64,000 nt of DNA from Sepiola atlantica (taxonomy: Eukaryota > Mollusca > Cephalopoda > Sepiida > Sepiolidae): NCBI GenBank assembly GCA_963556195.1, contig OY744531.1:50671700-50735699 (forward strand). Direction: 5' to 3'. The position numbers were made by a program, and so were the translations under genes. Shown in pieces: positions 44,400 to 53,749 of the stretch. The number at the start of each line of letters is the position of its first letter. Position 1 is the first letter of the stretch. The notes under the pieces are model-generated. The model had not been told where the DNA came from. It was given only the letters and a program-made list of their open reading frames with translations, and searched no databases.

Positions 44400-44775
44400 T
44401 CTTTTGCTTCTTCTTAAAAGCGGTATTTCTCCTTCTTTCATCTCTTCTTTTGCTTTTTTTTTCAAGCGATATTTCTTTTCTTTCATCTTTTTCTTTTTCT
44501 TCCTTTTTCGTTTTTCCTTTTTCTTTTTTATTCTTCTCATAAGCGGTATTTGTCTTTCTTTCTTCTTCTTCTTCTTCTTCTTCTTCTTCTTCTTCTTTTT
44601 TCTTCTTCTTTTTCTTATAAGCCGTATTTCGCTTTCATCTTCTTTTATTCTATTCTTCTTTTTCTTTTTTCTATTTCTCCTTCTTCTGACAAGTGATATT
44701 TCTCTTTCATTCACAACTTCATCTTTTCTTCTTGCCTGCGTTATTTCTACTTTCCCCGATTCTTCTTCTCCTTCT
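44400..44775. repeat. Polypyrimidine tract, CTT-rich
   Basis: About 370 bp almost free of purines on the plus strand. TCTTCTT runs are densest at 44560-44605. The word TAAGCGGTATTT (or close variants) recurs at 44417, 44465, 44540, 44619 and 44692, showing an older ~75-bp period beneath the CTT expansion. Long open frames on both strands are low-complexity artefacts. Confidence 0.9.
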
Positions 44776-44777
44776 TC

Positions 44778-44778
<1 letters not shown>

Positions 44779-44858
<80 letters not shown>

Positions 44859-44859
44859 C

Positions 44860-44914
<55 letters not shown>
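44779..44914. repeat. (CAT)n microsatellite, ~45 units
   Basis: One CCC interruption at 44857-44860. Poly-His, poly-Ile, poly-Met and poly-Asp open frames across it are artefacts. Confidence 0.97.
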
Positions 44915-44915
<1 letters not shown>

Positions 44916-45090
44916 ACAACAAAAGCAGCATCTTTTCCAACTTTCATTTTCACACAAAATGAACTGCAATATTTTTGCTTCTTTTAAAACAATTTGCATA
45001 GGCAAGGCATCATTTTTACCAAATTTCATGTTCCTAGGTTTAATAGCCTAGAGACACGCACGTCTATTCTTTTTCTTCATCCATCACATG

Positions 45091-45142
45091 GGGTGGATGT
45101 GTGACCTAATGTATAGAAATACATTAGGTCACACATCCACCC
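45091..45142. repeat. Perfect 24-bp hairpin with AGAA loop
   Basis: Arms 45091-45114 and 45119-45142 are exact inverted copies (GGTGGATGTGTGACCTAATG on the left). The right flank GTTAAAGAGACCGTCGGTTGG (45154-45174) is the inverted 3' UTR of the Jockey/CR1-like LINE (compare 46885-46905), and the hairpin arm resembles GGTGACACCTAATG at 46866 there. It therefore looks like a local inverted duplication within a LINE 3' end. Confidence 0.9.
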
Positions 45143-45144
45143 TA

Positions 45145-45540
45145 TATTTGTTAAAGAGACCGTCGGTTGGACGTTAACTGTCACTGCGCAGAAGCATATG
45201 GAATGGGCTATGCTATTGGCTTGTTGTATAATTATTGTGGTTTTTCAACAGAAAAGTAAAACAACCCGACATATTCGGCTCTGTTGTTATCGAATATACT
45301 TTTCCAAGCTTTTTGAGATGAATGATGGTTGAATAGTCCACATTGAAGTTTTCGACTAACATTCTCGTTGCCAAACGTTCGTCCTCTTCCACAGTTGCAA
45401 AAATGGTGGTCATTGAAATTTAATGGTTCACTTTTACCTTCTTCATCTGCAAGGTTTGTATCGCCCGATTTGAACTTCCTAAAACATCTTTCAACTTGGC
45501 TTTTGCTGATTATGCTTTCACCATAAAGTTGATTGAGATC
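45145..45540. other. LINE 3' UTR piece, then no gene
   Basis: 45150-45180 is antisense LINE 3' UTR. The rest has a 66-codon minus frame (45213-45413) without a recognised motif. Confidence 0.35.
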
Positions 45541-45544
45541 GCGA

Positions 45545-45895
45545 AATCACTGGTAAACACGCACTTAGATTTGATAATCTCAGAGGAAGATTAAATCTGG
45601 ACAGTATAGGAAGATGTGTACAGAACAGAAGACTTCGTTGGTATGGCCATGTTAAAAGAATGGATGAGAGTTATTGGGTTAGTAGATGTAGAACAATTTA
45701 GGTAGCAGGGTCAGCCCACAGGAGAAGGCCAAGAAAAACATGGGAGAAAGTGATAGAGATAAACTTTAGAGCAAAAGAGTTAAATAAAGAGATAGGTTAG
45801 TTTGAAGTTAATAGCTTAAAGCCGTCCAACACATGCCGGCATGTAAAACGAACGTTAAACCGAATATGGTAATAATGATGATGATCATGATGAAT
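45545..45895 (+). mobile_element. LINE polymerase 3' end and tail
   Basis: Plus strand: DNLRGRLNLDSIGRCVQN, RRLRWYGHVKRMDESYWVSR (45635-45690, the WYGHV box intact), CRTI, VAGSAHRRRPRKTWEKVIEI (45700-45760), then the untranslated CCGTCCAACACATGCCGGCATG and a GAT tail. This is the clearest of six copies of this family in the window. Confidence 0.85.
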
Positions 45896-46119
45896 GCTCT
45901 TGTGAAAGGAATGAACCCACACTTTCTTCAAAGTTATAAGTTAAATAGCAACTTACGTTCTATTAATCGTATACAATTAATGGTTTACAATCAAGTAACA
46001 CAAAAGGAGTTGTTAAGAACTGACGAATCCCATAGTCTCTGAGGAAGTGCGTGATTATGAAAGCAGCTCTGCGGGGTTCAAATTTAATTGCATCGATTGT
46101 GGCCCCAATTTATTTGTCT

Positions 46120-46305
46120 CTCTACGAAAGAAGAGTTAGACATAAGGTCGGCTTTTAATGTAAATAAAATCCAGCTACCCCAAAAAATGGCACTCTAAAT
46201 TGGAATAAAAATAAAATTGCCTCAGTCTAAAAGGATTTCTCCTTCACTGACCGAGGACAGAAAAGATGAAATGTAGTATCAGAACGGATACTATACTTTG
46301 AAATA
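46120..46305 (-). mobile_element. SINE type B with U2-like head
   Basis: On the minus strand it starts TTTCAAAGTATAGTATCCGTTCTG (46304-46281), a U2-like head, then CTTTTCTGTCCTCGGTCAGTGAAGGA, CTGAGGCAATTTTA, CAATTTAGAGTGCC, and the tail GCCGACCTTATGTCTAACTC, GAGAGACAAATAAATTGG. The tail side starts at 46112-46120 in the word CCCCAATTTATTTG. Confidence 0.7.
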
Positions 46306-46309
46306 CTTA

Positions 46310-46645
46310 TTTGCAGCAAATATTAAAAAATTTACATTAAAAAAAAACATTAGGCACAATGCCATTAAAAGTTTGCAGAAAAATAGAGGTCGTTTGTCAT
46401 CCTTGGTCTAAAGTGATAACAATTTCTATCCTACTCTTAACTAGAATAATCTAAGTCACCACAATACCACATTTACTCTGGAGGGTATTGTACTTAAGAT
46501 TTGCCAAGGAACGATCGATTGTTGTCATTTATGCACTAATAACGTTGGGAAAGGTATGAATCTGCATTGGGTAAAATGACATCTTGTGTTTAATTAATTG
46601 TATACTATGAATCGGTTCCAATAGGTATTATCCCTCGATATTATA
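46310..46645. other. No gene recognised
   Basis: AT-rich; nothing supported. Confidence 0.3.
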
Positions 46646-46649
46646 AATC

Positions 46650-46935
46650 TCTGTACCAAACACCGGCACAACTTCCATGAATAAAGTTTTTCTTTCCTCG
46701 AGCGTCGCGTCTGTGGAACAAAATGCCACAAAGTTGCTTTCCAGACTTCAACATGATCGTCTTCAAGTCTAATGTAAACAAATATTTGTTAAGCCGTTCT
46801 CTTGGATGATCAATTCCTCTTAAGAAATCTTCTGCCCATTCCACAGTTTTTTCCAATCCTCGCACGGTGACACCTAATGTCCAACCAACGGTCTCTTTAA
46901 TCCATATCCTCGAGTGGTCCCAGAGCCTTCATAAA
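46650..46935 (+). mobile_element. LINE C-terminal fragment with 3' UTR
   Basis: Plus strand: TSMNKVFLSSSVASVEQNAT (a shifted FF-RA-RLWN-MP), then FKSNVNKYLLSRSLG (46770-46805), stop, and the 3' UTR ATCCATATCCTCGAGTGG, CCTTCATAAATTAG, ending AAAAAAAAA at 46958. Confidence 0.7.
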
Positions 46936-46959
46936 TTAGTAAAAAAATAATCCATTAGT

Positions 46960-47570
46960 AAAAAAAAAAACCCAGATATTAGCCAAGCCAATAATGATCT
47001 CTGTAGTGGCAATGCTCTAACCCCTCCGTCTCCTCTATTTATTTCTCTCCGCCTTTCTTTCTCCCTCTTTGCCTGTTCAACGCTCTGTGTTTATTTCACG
47101 AGCTTAATTGCTGATGTCAGAACTGCTTTGGCATATGACACCTCGCAATTCGACATTCCAATATACCATTATCAACACATGGCAATCTGTTGGAATCGGG
47201 CCAAGTCTGAAATGATTGGCCAAACTTTGTGTGTTTTCTCTTTGAGACTTTGATGTTCACAAACTTATCTTCAAGACACACGACTAAAAGTTTTTTTTAC
47301 AATCAATTTCCAGTAATATTGATTATGATCGATATCAGAATTGTGAACTCTTGTCGAATGTCAGAAACCGTTACAAATCATATGCTTTTCGATTGACCCT
47401 ACCCGATCAGACGGTCCGTTTTTATAGACTTAAAACGAAAAAGAATTGGAATGTTTTATTTATTTTTGATGTAGCCAATCATCTTAGAAAGTTGTACTGT
47501 TCGTCAGTCAGTCTGCCGCATTTAATTTTGAAATAGTATTTCCATCAGTCTGTCATACTTTTATTTATCA
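46960..47570. other. No gene recognised
   Basis: The stretch 47280-47400 (ACTAAAAGTTTTTTT.ACAATC, CAGTAATATTGATTATGATCGATAT, TATGCTTTTCGATTGACCCTACC) recurs at 50150-50285, so it is a dispersed repeat of unknown class. Confidence 0.45.
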
Positions 47571-47574
47571 GTAA

Positions 47575-49990
47575 GTAGTCAGCACTTATCAAGGATCGGG
47601 GGTTGCTCAAGAATAAGGGTTAAAGAGATCATCAGTCGGACGATAATCGTTTCCACGAGAGGATTGGAAACAGTAGGTGAGATGGGCAGAAGAATTGATT
47701 ATCCAAGAGGACGGCTCAACAAGTATTTGTTTACATTAGACTTGAAGACGACGATGCTGTAGTCGTTTAGGAAGCAGACTCGTGGTAACTTGTTACACAG
47801 ATGGGATATTCTAGGAAAAAAACCCTCTGTTCATGGAAGTTTCGCTTAGTTTTTGGTAAAGAAAGAGAGAGAGAGAGGGAGAGAGAGAAGGGAAAGTACT
47901 TTGCTGCGGTTGTATCTAGACGAGTTCTTGCTGGGAATGTTTTGTATGGGAGACCAGGGATTAGAGCATAGTCGAGAACTTATCATGAACATAACGATAG
48001 AGTAGAGATAGGCTAGCAACATCTTTTCTGTGTGAAAGAGGTTGTAGGGACAAGAAGAGATCATCCCCCACTAGATTGTGGAGTCTATTTTCTACTTTGT
48101 CAAGACAGGAAAGAGTGCACCGAGCGGCATCCCCCCCCCCCCCCAGATATGACAGCAATACTCCATCTTAGGACGAATCTGGCTCTTATACAGGTAGAGG
48201 ATTACGTCAGGAGTCAGGTACTTTCTCAAGTGGTAAAATGCACCAAACACCTTTCTAGCAACCTTAGCAACAGATTTGATGTGTCTCCCACTTCAGGTCT
48301 GGGGTGAAAGTCATTCCCAGAAGCTTATCAAAAAAGGGGGTTTCCTCGGTGATTTATTTCGACTGGGAAGAAGTGAGAATTCGAGCGTTGGTGATAAAAA
48401 GAGAGCACCTTGGTTTTAGAGGCGTTAAAATTAACAAGTCACTTTTTCCCCATTGCACCACGTGCTCCAAGTTGTAAGAGAAAGAGAGAGAGAGAGAAAG
48501 AGAGAGAGAGAGTCAGAAAGTCTTTGATCATTAATGCTCTTCGAAGTGTTGCCATAACTAGTTGTGTCGTCTGCATAGATGTCAACGAATGATCCCAGAA
48601 TATGATTTGGAAGATCATTGATATAGATCAGGAAGAGGATTCGGCTCAGAATAGATCCTTGAGGCACACCAGCATTGATACTATGTGTTTCAGACTTCTG
48701 CTGATCAGCAACCACTTTTATAGACCTATCAGATAAAAAGGATTTGATGGTTAAGAAGCAATTGCCGGATATTCTATGTCTAGCAAGCTTGTGAAGCAAA
48801 CCTTTATGACAGACTCTATCAAAGGCTTTTCGATCCTTGCGGTACGCCAACATTGATACTATGTGCTTCGGACTTTTGCTCGTCAACAACTATTTTTATT
48901 GAAAGGATTTGATAATTGATAGGAAATTTCCAGACACTCCATAGCTAACAAGTTTCTGGAGCAAAACTTAATGCCAAATCATATTGAAGGTCTTTTATAT
49001 ATCAAGAGCTATCACCCTAGAAATGAAGACCCCCGTTAATAGATTCACAGATCTTGTGCAATATCAGTCAGCACATCAGCTATACATTTTGCAGAACGAA
49101 ATCCGTATTGCTTGTCACTAAGAAGATTGTTTTTACTGAGGTGGTTAAAAAGTTCTTGATTTATTATAGATTCAAGCAATTTACTTTTGATGCATAGGAG
49201 ACTGTAGAGGACCAATCTCCAGTATTTTTGAATATCGATCAGACCAACAAAATCTTCCAAGGTGATGGAAACCATTTCTCCTTTTAAGCAACGATTGGAC
49301 AGCTTAGTAAGGATAGGAGCTATTTTGGGTTGCAGTTTCTTGAGTACTATGACCGGCATCAGTTGCTTTGTTGGCATGAAGGTTCTTAATTGTTTGGTGA
49401 CATCCCGGACAGTTATTCGGATGTTGCTTAGAGATTTTTTGGCCATAGGGAGAAATTCTGATGCTAGGTGGCCCTGATCGCAAAGAGTGGAATTTGCTGC
49501 AAAGTTCTTTGCTAAAATGTTGGCTTTATCAGATGCTGAGGATATCACCTCTGGTCCATTAATGATGTTTGGCATAGAGGCCTTGCATCTGTTCAAGGCC
49601 TTGTTTATTATTCTCAAAAACCTATGGGTGGCAAGCCTCTGATCTGCCACTCTAGATTTAATTGATTCGGCATAGGACTCTTTAGCGTCTTCTATCACCA
49701 TTTTGCACTAGTTTCAGGCAGTTTTAAAGGACGCTTTGGTTTCGGACCATCTATTTCGTTGAAAGTAATTTAAATAGTGGTTTCCATGGGAAACAGCGGC
49801 AGCAAATTCAGGGTTATACCATGGTTGGCTGTTCGGTCTCTGTTGAAATATTTTGGAGGGTATAAAGCTCTCAATACCAACGGTAAACCATTCAGATATT
49901 TCAGATGCGATGCAGGACGGATTATTTTTTAAGCTTGAAATAGCATTTTCGTCGGTCTGCAAGTTTTAAGTTTGAAATAAAATTTTCGTC
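47575..49990 (-). mobile_element. LINE polymerase remnant, 2.4 kb (longest in window)
   Basis: Minus-strand frames in order: SSLKNNPSCIASEISEWF (49930-49890) and a PWYNPEFAAAV block; a 218-codon frame (49701-49045) with an N-terminal linker, IGPELLTKLSNRCLK-like palm entry, SKLLESIINQELFNHL and DKQYGFRSAK (RT motifs 1-2a); then KAFDRVCHKGLLHKL, GVPQGSILSRILFLIYINDL (motif B) and VDIYADDTTSYG with catalytic YADD at 48577-48566; a CT run (48478-48512) replaces coding; then WSIAVIS...LSFLDKVENRLHNLVG, LSHRKDVASLSLLYRY and the C-terminal FKSNVNKYLLSRP near 47720. The endonuclease is missing and there are several breaks. Jockey/CR1-like. Confidence 0.88.
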
Positions 49991-50149
49991 AGTTTGTCAT
50001 GCTTAAGTTTGAAATAGCATCTTCGTCGGTCTGTCATCTTAAATAATTTATATTATATTCCTAGTATCGCCTTTATTGAGGATTGAACCTTCAACCTCCA
50101 GAAGACTGCCACATAGAACTGATTATACTTAGTACTTTATCCATTGCAA

Positions 50150-50285
50150 CTAAGAGTTTTTTCTAATCTTTCCCAGTAATATTGATTATGATCGATATTG
50201 GAATTGGTAACTCTTTTAGAATATCAGAAACTGGTAAACAATTATAATATGCTTTTCTATTAACCCTACCAAATAGTTTGGTCCG
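50150..50285. repeat. Dispersed repeat, copy of 47280-47400
   Basis: Shared words CAGTAATATTGATTATGATCGATAT, GGAATTG.TAACTCTT, AATATGCTTTTC.ATTAACCCTACC and GGTCCGTTTGG/GGTCCGTTTTT. Confidence 0.7.
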
Positions 50286-50289
50286 TTTG

Positions 50290-50520
50290 GTTTTACAGAG
50301 ATCATTGTGCAGGGTGTTTGCTCATCTTGTCATCGCCCTTCCTCTCAGTCACTTCCTGGTTACTTCTAATCTAAAAGTAAGTTTCGCGATAGTGTCGTCA
50401 GCGGCCCTCAGCACATGACCAACGATTCCTCTCATCTTGCCTTCAATCGGTGCGGTGCCATAGAGCCTTTGGATGTCGTCATTACAGATATGGTTGAGCA
50501 GTGTAATTCTCAAGCTGTAT
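50290..50520 (-). mobile_element. RTE-like LINE C-terminal fragment
   Basis: Minus strand: DDIQRLYGTAPIEGKMRGIV, GHVLRAADDTIAKLTFRLEV (the RLRWYGHVLRA region), then RGRAMTR. It parallels 54840-55430 at GTTTTACAGAGATCATTGTGC and AAGTTTCGCGATAGTGTC. Confidence 0.75.
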
Positions 50521-50773
50521 GATATCTACAAACTCCTGCAATATGAATACCTTTAACCAAAACAAGAAAGGATATGAAACAGCCTTGAATAATATCAGAT
50601 ATAATAATAAATTAATATGTAATAAAAATTCACGTAGCACTCAACGAAATATAATGTGGTTTAATTTATATTACAATATTAGTGTATAAAACACAGATTG
50701 GCAAAATGTCAACCCCAAAACAGCATTATACACAACCTATTCTTGAAAATGAGTTCCATTTGTTTACTTATCA

Positions 50774-50776
<3 letters not shown>

Positions 50777-50863
<87 letters not shown>
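50777..50863. repeat. (TA)n-(TG)n compound microsatellite
   Basis: About 30 TA and 13 TG units. Confidence 0.95.
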
Positions 50864-50984
50864 AATTTATTTGTTTATGATAATTTTGAGTGGAAAGACT
50901 CTACCGAAATGCTAATTGGAATAATTTTCCATCACCAATGTGATACCCCCAGATGGGGACCGATATATATATATATTAAAAAAA

Positions 50985-51045
50985 TGATTATCTATGCACA
51001 TGTGTTTCGTCGTTATACGACTCATCAGCGTGGCTGAACCTAGCA
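50985..51045 (-). ncRNA. Hammerhead ribozyme motif
   Basis: Minus strand: GCCACG, then CTGATGA (51022-51028), stem II GTCGT/ACGAC with loop ATA (five perfect pairs, 51009-51021), GAAA (51005-51008), then CACATGTG on the stem III side. The position after stem III is altered relative to the partner copy, so cleavage is less certain. It faces the plus-strand motif at 51160 as an inverted pair ~120 bp apart, each with TA repeats on its outer side. Confidence 0.7.
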
Positions 51046-51159
51046 AGATTCAAAATTAGTACTCCAGAGTCTAGAGCCTGAAGCTCTACTACTGAGTCAA
51101 TCCTTGCTAATACTAAATGTATCGCTTTTTTTGTAGATGTAATTTATTTGTTTATTTGC

Positions 51160-51203
51160 TTTGCCACGCTGATGATGCGTATAAGGATGAAACACGTGTC
51201 AGT

Positions 51204-51206
<3 letters not shown>
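51160..51206 (+). ncRNA. Hammerhead ribozyme motif with GTC cleavage site
   Basis: CCAC (51164-51167), CTGATGA (51169-51175), stem II region TGCGTATAAGGAT (51176-51188, poorly paired compared with its partner), GAAA (51189-51192), palindromic ACACGTGT (51192-51199), C17 at 51200 giving the GTC triplet, then AGTGG, whose GTGG pairs with the upstream CCAC as stem I. Stem I, stem III and the triplet fit a type I hammerhead; stem II has decayed. Between the pair (51045-51155) lies a single-copy-looking spacer. Confidence 0.72.
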
Positions 51207-51249
<43 letters not shown>

Positions 51250-51250
51250 T
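51206..51250. repeat. (TA)n microsatellite
   Basis: About 22 TA units with one TACA break, starting right after the hammerhead. Confidence 0.95.
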
Positions 51251-51836
51251 ACAAAACCCTTATACCAAGCAGCTGTGTTCCAAAATTCATTATAATCAGT
51301 AAATTAATTTAGGAGTGAATCTTGTACATAGAAATGTATCTACACATAGACCTACCTAACTTTATATAAATAGAGATTATATTCCTTTAAAAACAAAAAA
51401 GAAAAGCAGCCTGGAAAAATGTATCTCATATTTTGACATCTGTAAAGATTCTTCTTTCTTTATCTGATGAATTTTTTTAACACCATCTAATTAAAAATGT
51501 TCACACTTGAGTCTAAGCAAACGGAAAAACTCTGCATCTTTTCCGTATGTGTTTATTCATGTATGCTGCACACATGTAGCTGCTTATTGGGTCGTTCTGA
51601 CAGTCAGCCAACTTGAGAATTGGTGAATCTAAGAATTGCGATCTTTATAAATACACGTGAATATGTTTAGTTTTGTTGTTTTGTCTTACGGCATATCAAC
51701 TCTTTTTATCCGTCGTGTTATTACCCTCTCACTACCTATTATTTAATATGTGAGTTAATAAAATTAGTATTTTACATATTTGACATCATTCGTAGTCAAG
51801 AATTAATTCTTGCAGTTCAGTTTAGTTAATTTTCTA

Positions 51837-51837
<1 letters not shown>
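51250..51837. other. No gene recognised
   Basis: 51290-51380 (AATTAATTTAGGAGTGAATCTTGTACATAGAAATG and ACTTTATATAAATAGAGATTATATT) resembles 1230-1345 and 20480-20500, so at least part is repetitive. Confidence 0.35.

Positions 51838-51888
<51 letters not shown>
51838..51888. repeat. (TA)n microsatellite left of MITE
   Basis: About 25 TA units ending where the MITE begins. Confidence 0.95.
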
Positions 51889-51892
<4 letters not shown>

Positions 51893-52264
51893 GGTGGGCA
51901 AAAATAAGGGTCCTATTTTTAAAAATTCATAACTTTTTTATTTATTGATTTTTTTTAATTATTTTTTTTAGAATAAGTAAAGGACCCCTTCCGAAGCAAG
52001 CATGAGCCGTATTAGGAACGTACCCTCATTTAGAAAACATTATTTTTGCTTAAAAAACTCAAAACAGTGTAAAAAACAATACTTTAGTTTTTGTAAGTTT
52101 TAAGAAGTGTTTTTCGGCTAAAATTTGTTTTGTTTATTTCAAAAAATCTCGGAAGGGTCAGTCTACACACACATAAAGTTTGGTGAGTTTAACTTCTATT
52201 TTGTGGAAGTTATTCAAATTCAAGTTATTCAAATTTAAAGATAGGACCCTTATTTTGGCCCACC

Positions 52265-52268
<4 letters not shown>
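51889..52268. mobile_element. MITE, mariner-type ends, inserted in a TA array
   Basis: Terminal inverted repeats: ACAGGGTGGGCAAAAATAAG at the left and CTTATTTTGGCCCACCCTGT at the right; pairing runs ~27 bp with one mismatch. The 330-bp interior is AT-rich and non-coding. TA arrays abut both ends, so the TA target duplication cannot be told from the array. The ends resemble those of IS630/Tc1/mariner elements. Confidence 0.85.

Positions 52269-52337
<69 letters not shown>
52269..52337. repeat. (TA)n microsatellite right of MITE
   Basis: About 34 TA units. Confidence 0.95.
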
Positions 52338-52339
<2 letters not shown>

Positions 52340-52694
52340 CATTTATTTATAAATATTATTATAAGACCCCTTTACTAAAGGCCGGGCACTCTGAGTGAGT
52401 TTAATAACAAGCAGTACAAATAGCTTCATGCAAGATCCAAACACAGTTTGCTGATCACTTTTAACTGCTCGTGTAAAATACCCGCCGACTCGGTATTTAC
52501 AAAGTTAAATTCCTCCTTAATTATTAGCTAATTCGTTGTGGCCGACGGGGGAACGCTCTTAACTACAAATCAGTGGCGATTTGTGATCGGAGTTCGAGCC
52601 CGCTGACCGTAGAGAATAAACTTCCTGCACTGAAGATTGTGTTAGCATGAAACATTGATGTCTGCAGATAATAAATAATTAATATTTATTTATA

Positions 52695-52702
<8 letters not shown>
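52338..52702 (+). mobile_element. tRNA-derived SINE with flanking duplication
   Basis: TTTATTTATAAATATTAT stands on both sides (about 52343 and 52686), a candidate 18-20-bp target duplication. The second half has a tRNA-like block: box A-like GTGGCCGACGGG (52538-52549) and box B-like GAGTTCGAGCCC (52590-52601), with ends GGCC.AC and GCTGACC that partly pair. A tail follows with CTGCACTGAAGATTGTG, GAAACATTGATG and AATAAATAATTAAT. If the tRNA block is the head, the 190 bp before it would be a second unit. Confidence 0.6.

Positions 52703-52755
<53 letters not shown>
52702..52755. repeat. (TA)n microsatellite left of mariner element
   Basis: About 27 TA units. Confidence 0.95.
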
Positions 52756-52756
<1 letters not shown>

Positions 52757-52758
<2 letters not shown>

Positions 52759-53297
52759 GAGACCTGTCTAAAAAGTATTCGCCCTTAGGCCAGAAAAAAT
52801 AGTTGAGACCCTAATCCCCTTCAAAGTAGGCCCCTTGGGCTTCCATACACTTAGCCCACCAATCCATCCACTGCCGGAAACACCTCTGGAAGTCTTCTTT
52901 TAGAATGGTGTTCATCTCTGCCGTCGCGTTAAATTCAGCAGGTGTTTGGAGAAGATGTGATGGGTGTAACACAAATTAAGGAGTGGTTCAACCGATTAAA
53001 AAATGGCCGCACATCAGCGGAGAGTGGCCAGCGTTCTGGCAGGCCCCAAACTGCTCAGTGTGCAGCTGTTGTTGAGAGGGTGCGAAAAAAGAGATAATGC
53101 AGAACGCAACGGCAGAGATGAACACCATTCCAAAAGAAGACTGCCAGAGGTGTTTCCGGCAATGGATGGATCGGTGGGCTAAGTGTGTGCAAACACAAGG
53201 GGCATACTTTGAAGAGGATTAGGGTTCCAACCCCATCACGTATTTGAAACATTTTTTCTGGCCTAAGGCCGGATACTTTTTAGACAGGCCTCGTATA
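52757..53297. mobile_element. Mariner-family fold-back element
   Basis: Ends: CCTGTCTAAAAAGTATTCG at the left, ACTTTTTAGACAGGCCTCG at the right. The middle (52950-53095) keeps an open frame for the N-terminal helix-turn-helix part of a mariner transposase: GVTQIKEWFNRLKNGRTSAE then RSGRPQTAQCAAVVERV. The right 200 bp encode the protein's extreme C-terminus (CFRQWMDRWAKCVQTQGAYF, then E-E-D). The left 175 bp are an inverted copy of that same right end, so the catalytic core is gone and the left end was replaced by the right end. Non-autonomous, dependent on a transposase in trans. Confidence 0.88.
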
Positions 53298-53299
53298 TA

Positions 53300-53688
53300 T
53301 ATATATAGGAGTGCAAATATATGTTTTAGCATATACCTTCTATTCTTTATGCATACCAACCTCTTTAAATTGAAAGCTCGATAATTGTCAACTTGTAACA
53401 ACAGAGCATATATAAATAAACAAGATTTTGTTACATTCAAAAAGCTAATATTTTCTTTATCTTACAAAACATTTTTTCAAAATCATCACTTTTGGTACAA
53501 TTTTACGGTTCCATTTCGTTTCACAGTGGACCAACCAACATTTGTATGTCAATATCGGATCTTTCCTCTCTGAACTTATCAGCAAGACAAAAAAGTTCTT
53601 AATTTGAAAAATTATATATTGCGATGTGACAAAAATAAAAGTCAGAAAATCAAAACAAACTCACATCGAATGCCCTTAGCCATATTTG

Positions 53689-53690
<2 letters not shown>
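53300..53690. other. No gene recognised
   Basis: AT-rich; open frames of 62-73 codons without motifs. Confidence 0.3.

Positions 53691-53745
<55 letters not shown>
53691..53745. repeat. (TA)n microsatellite
   Basis: About 27 TA units. Confidence 0.95.
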
Positions 53746-53747
<2 letters not shown>

Positions 53748-53749
53748 GA

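Noticed and set aside
44404..45051. 215-codon frame with poly-His and Phe-rich stretches
   Set aside because: It is the translation of CTT and CAT simple repeats; all six frames stay open there.
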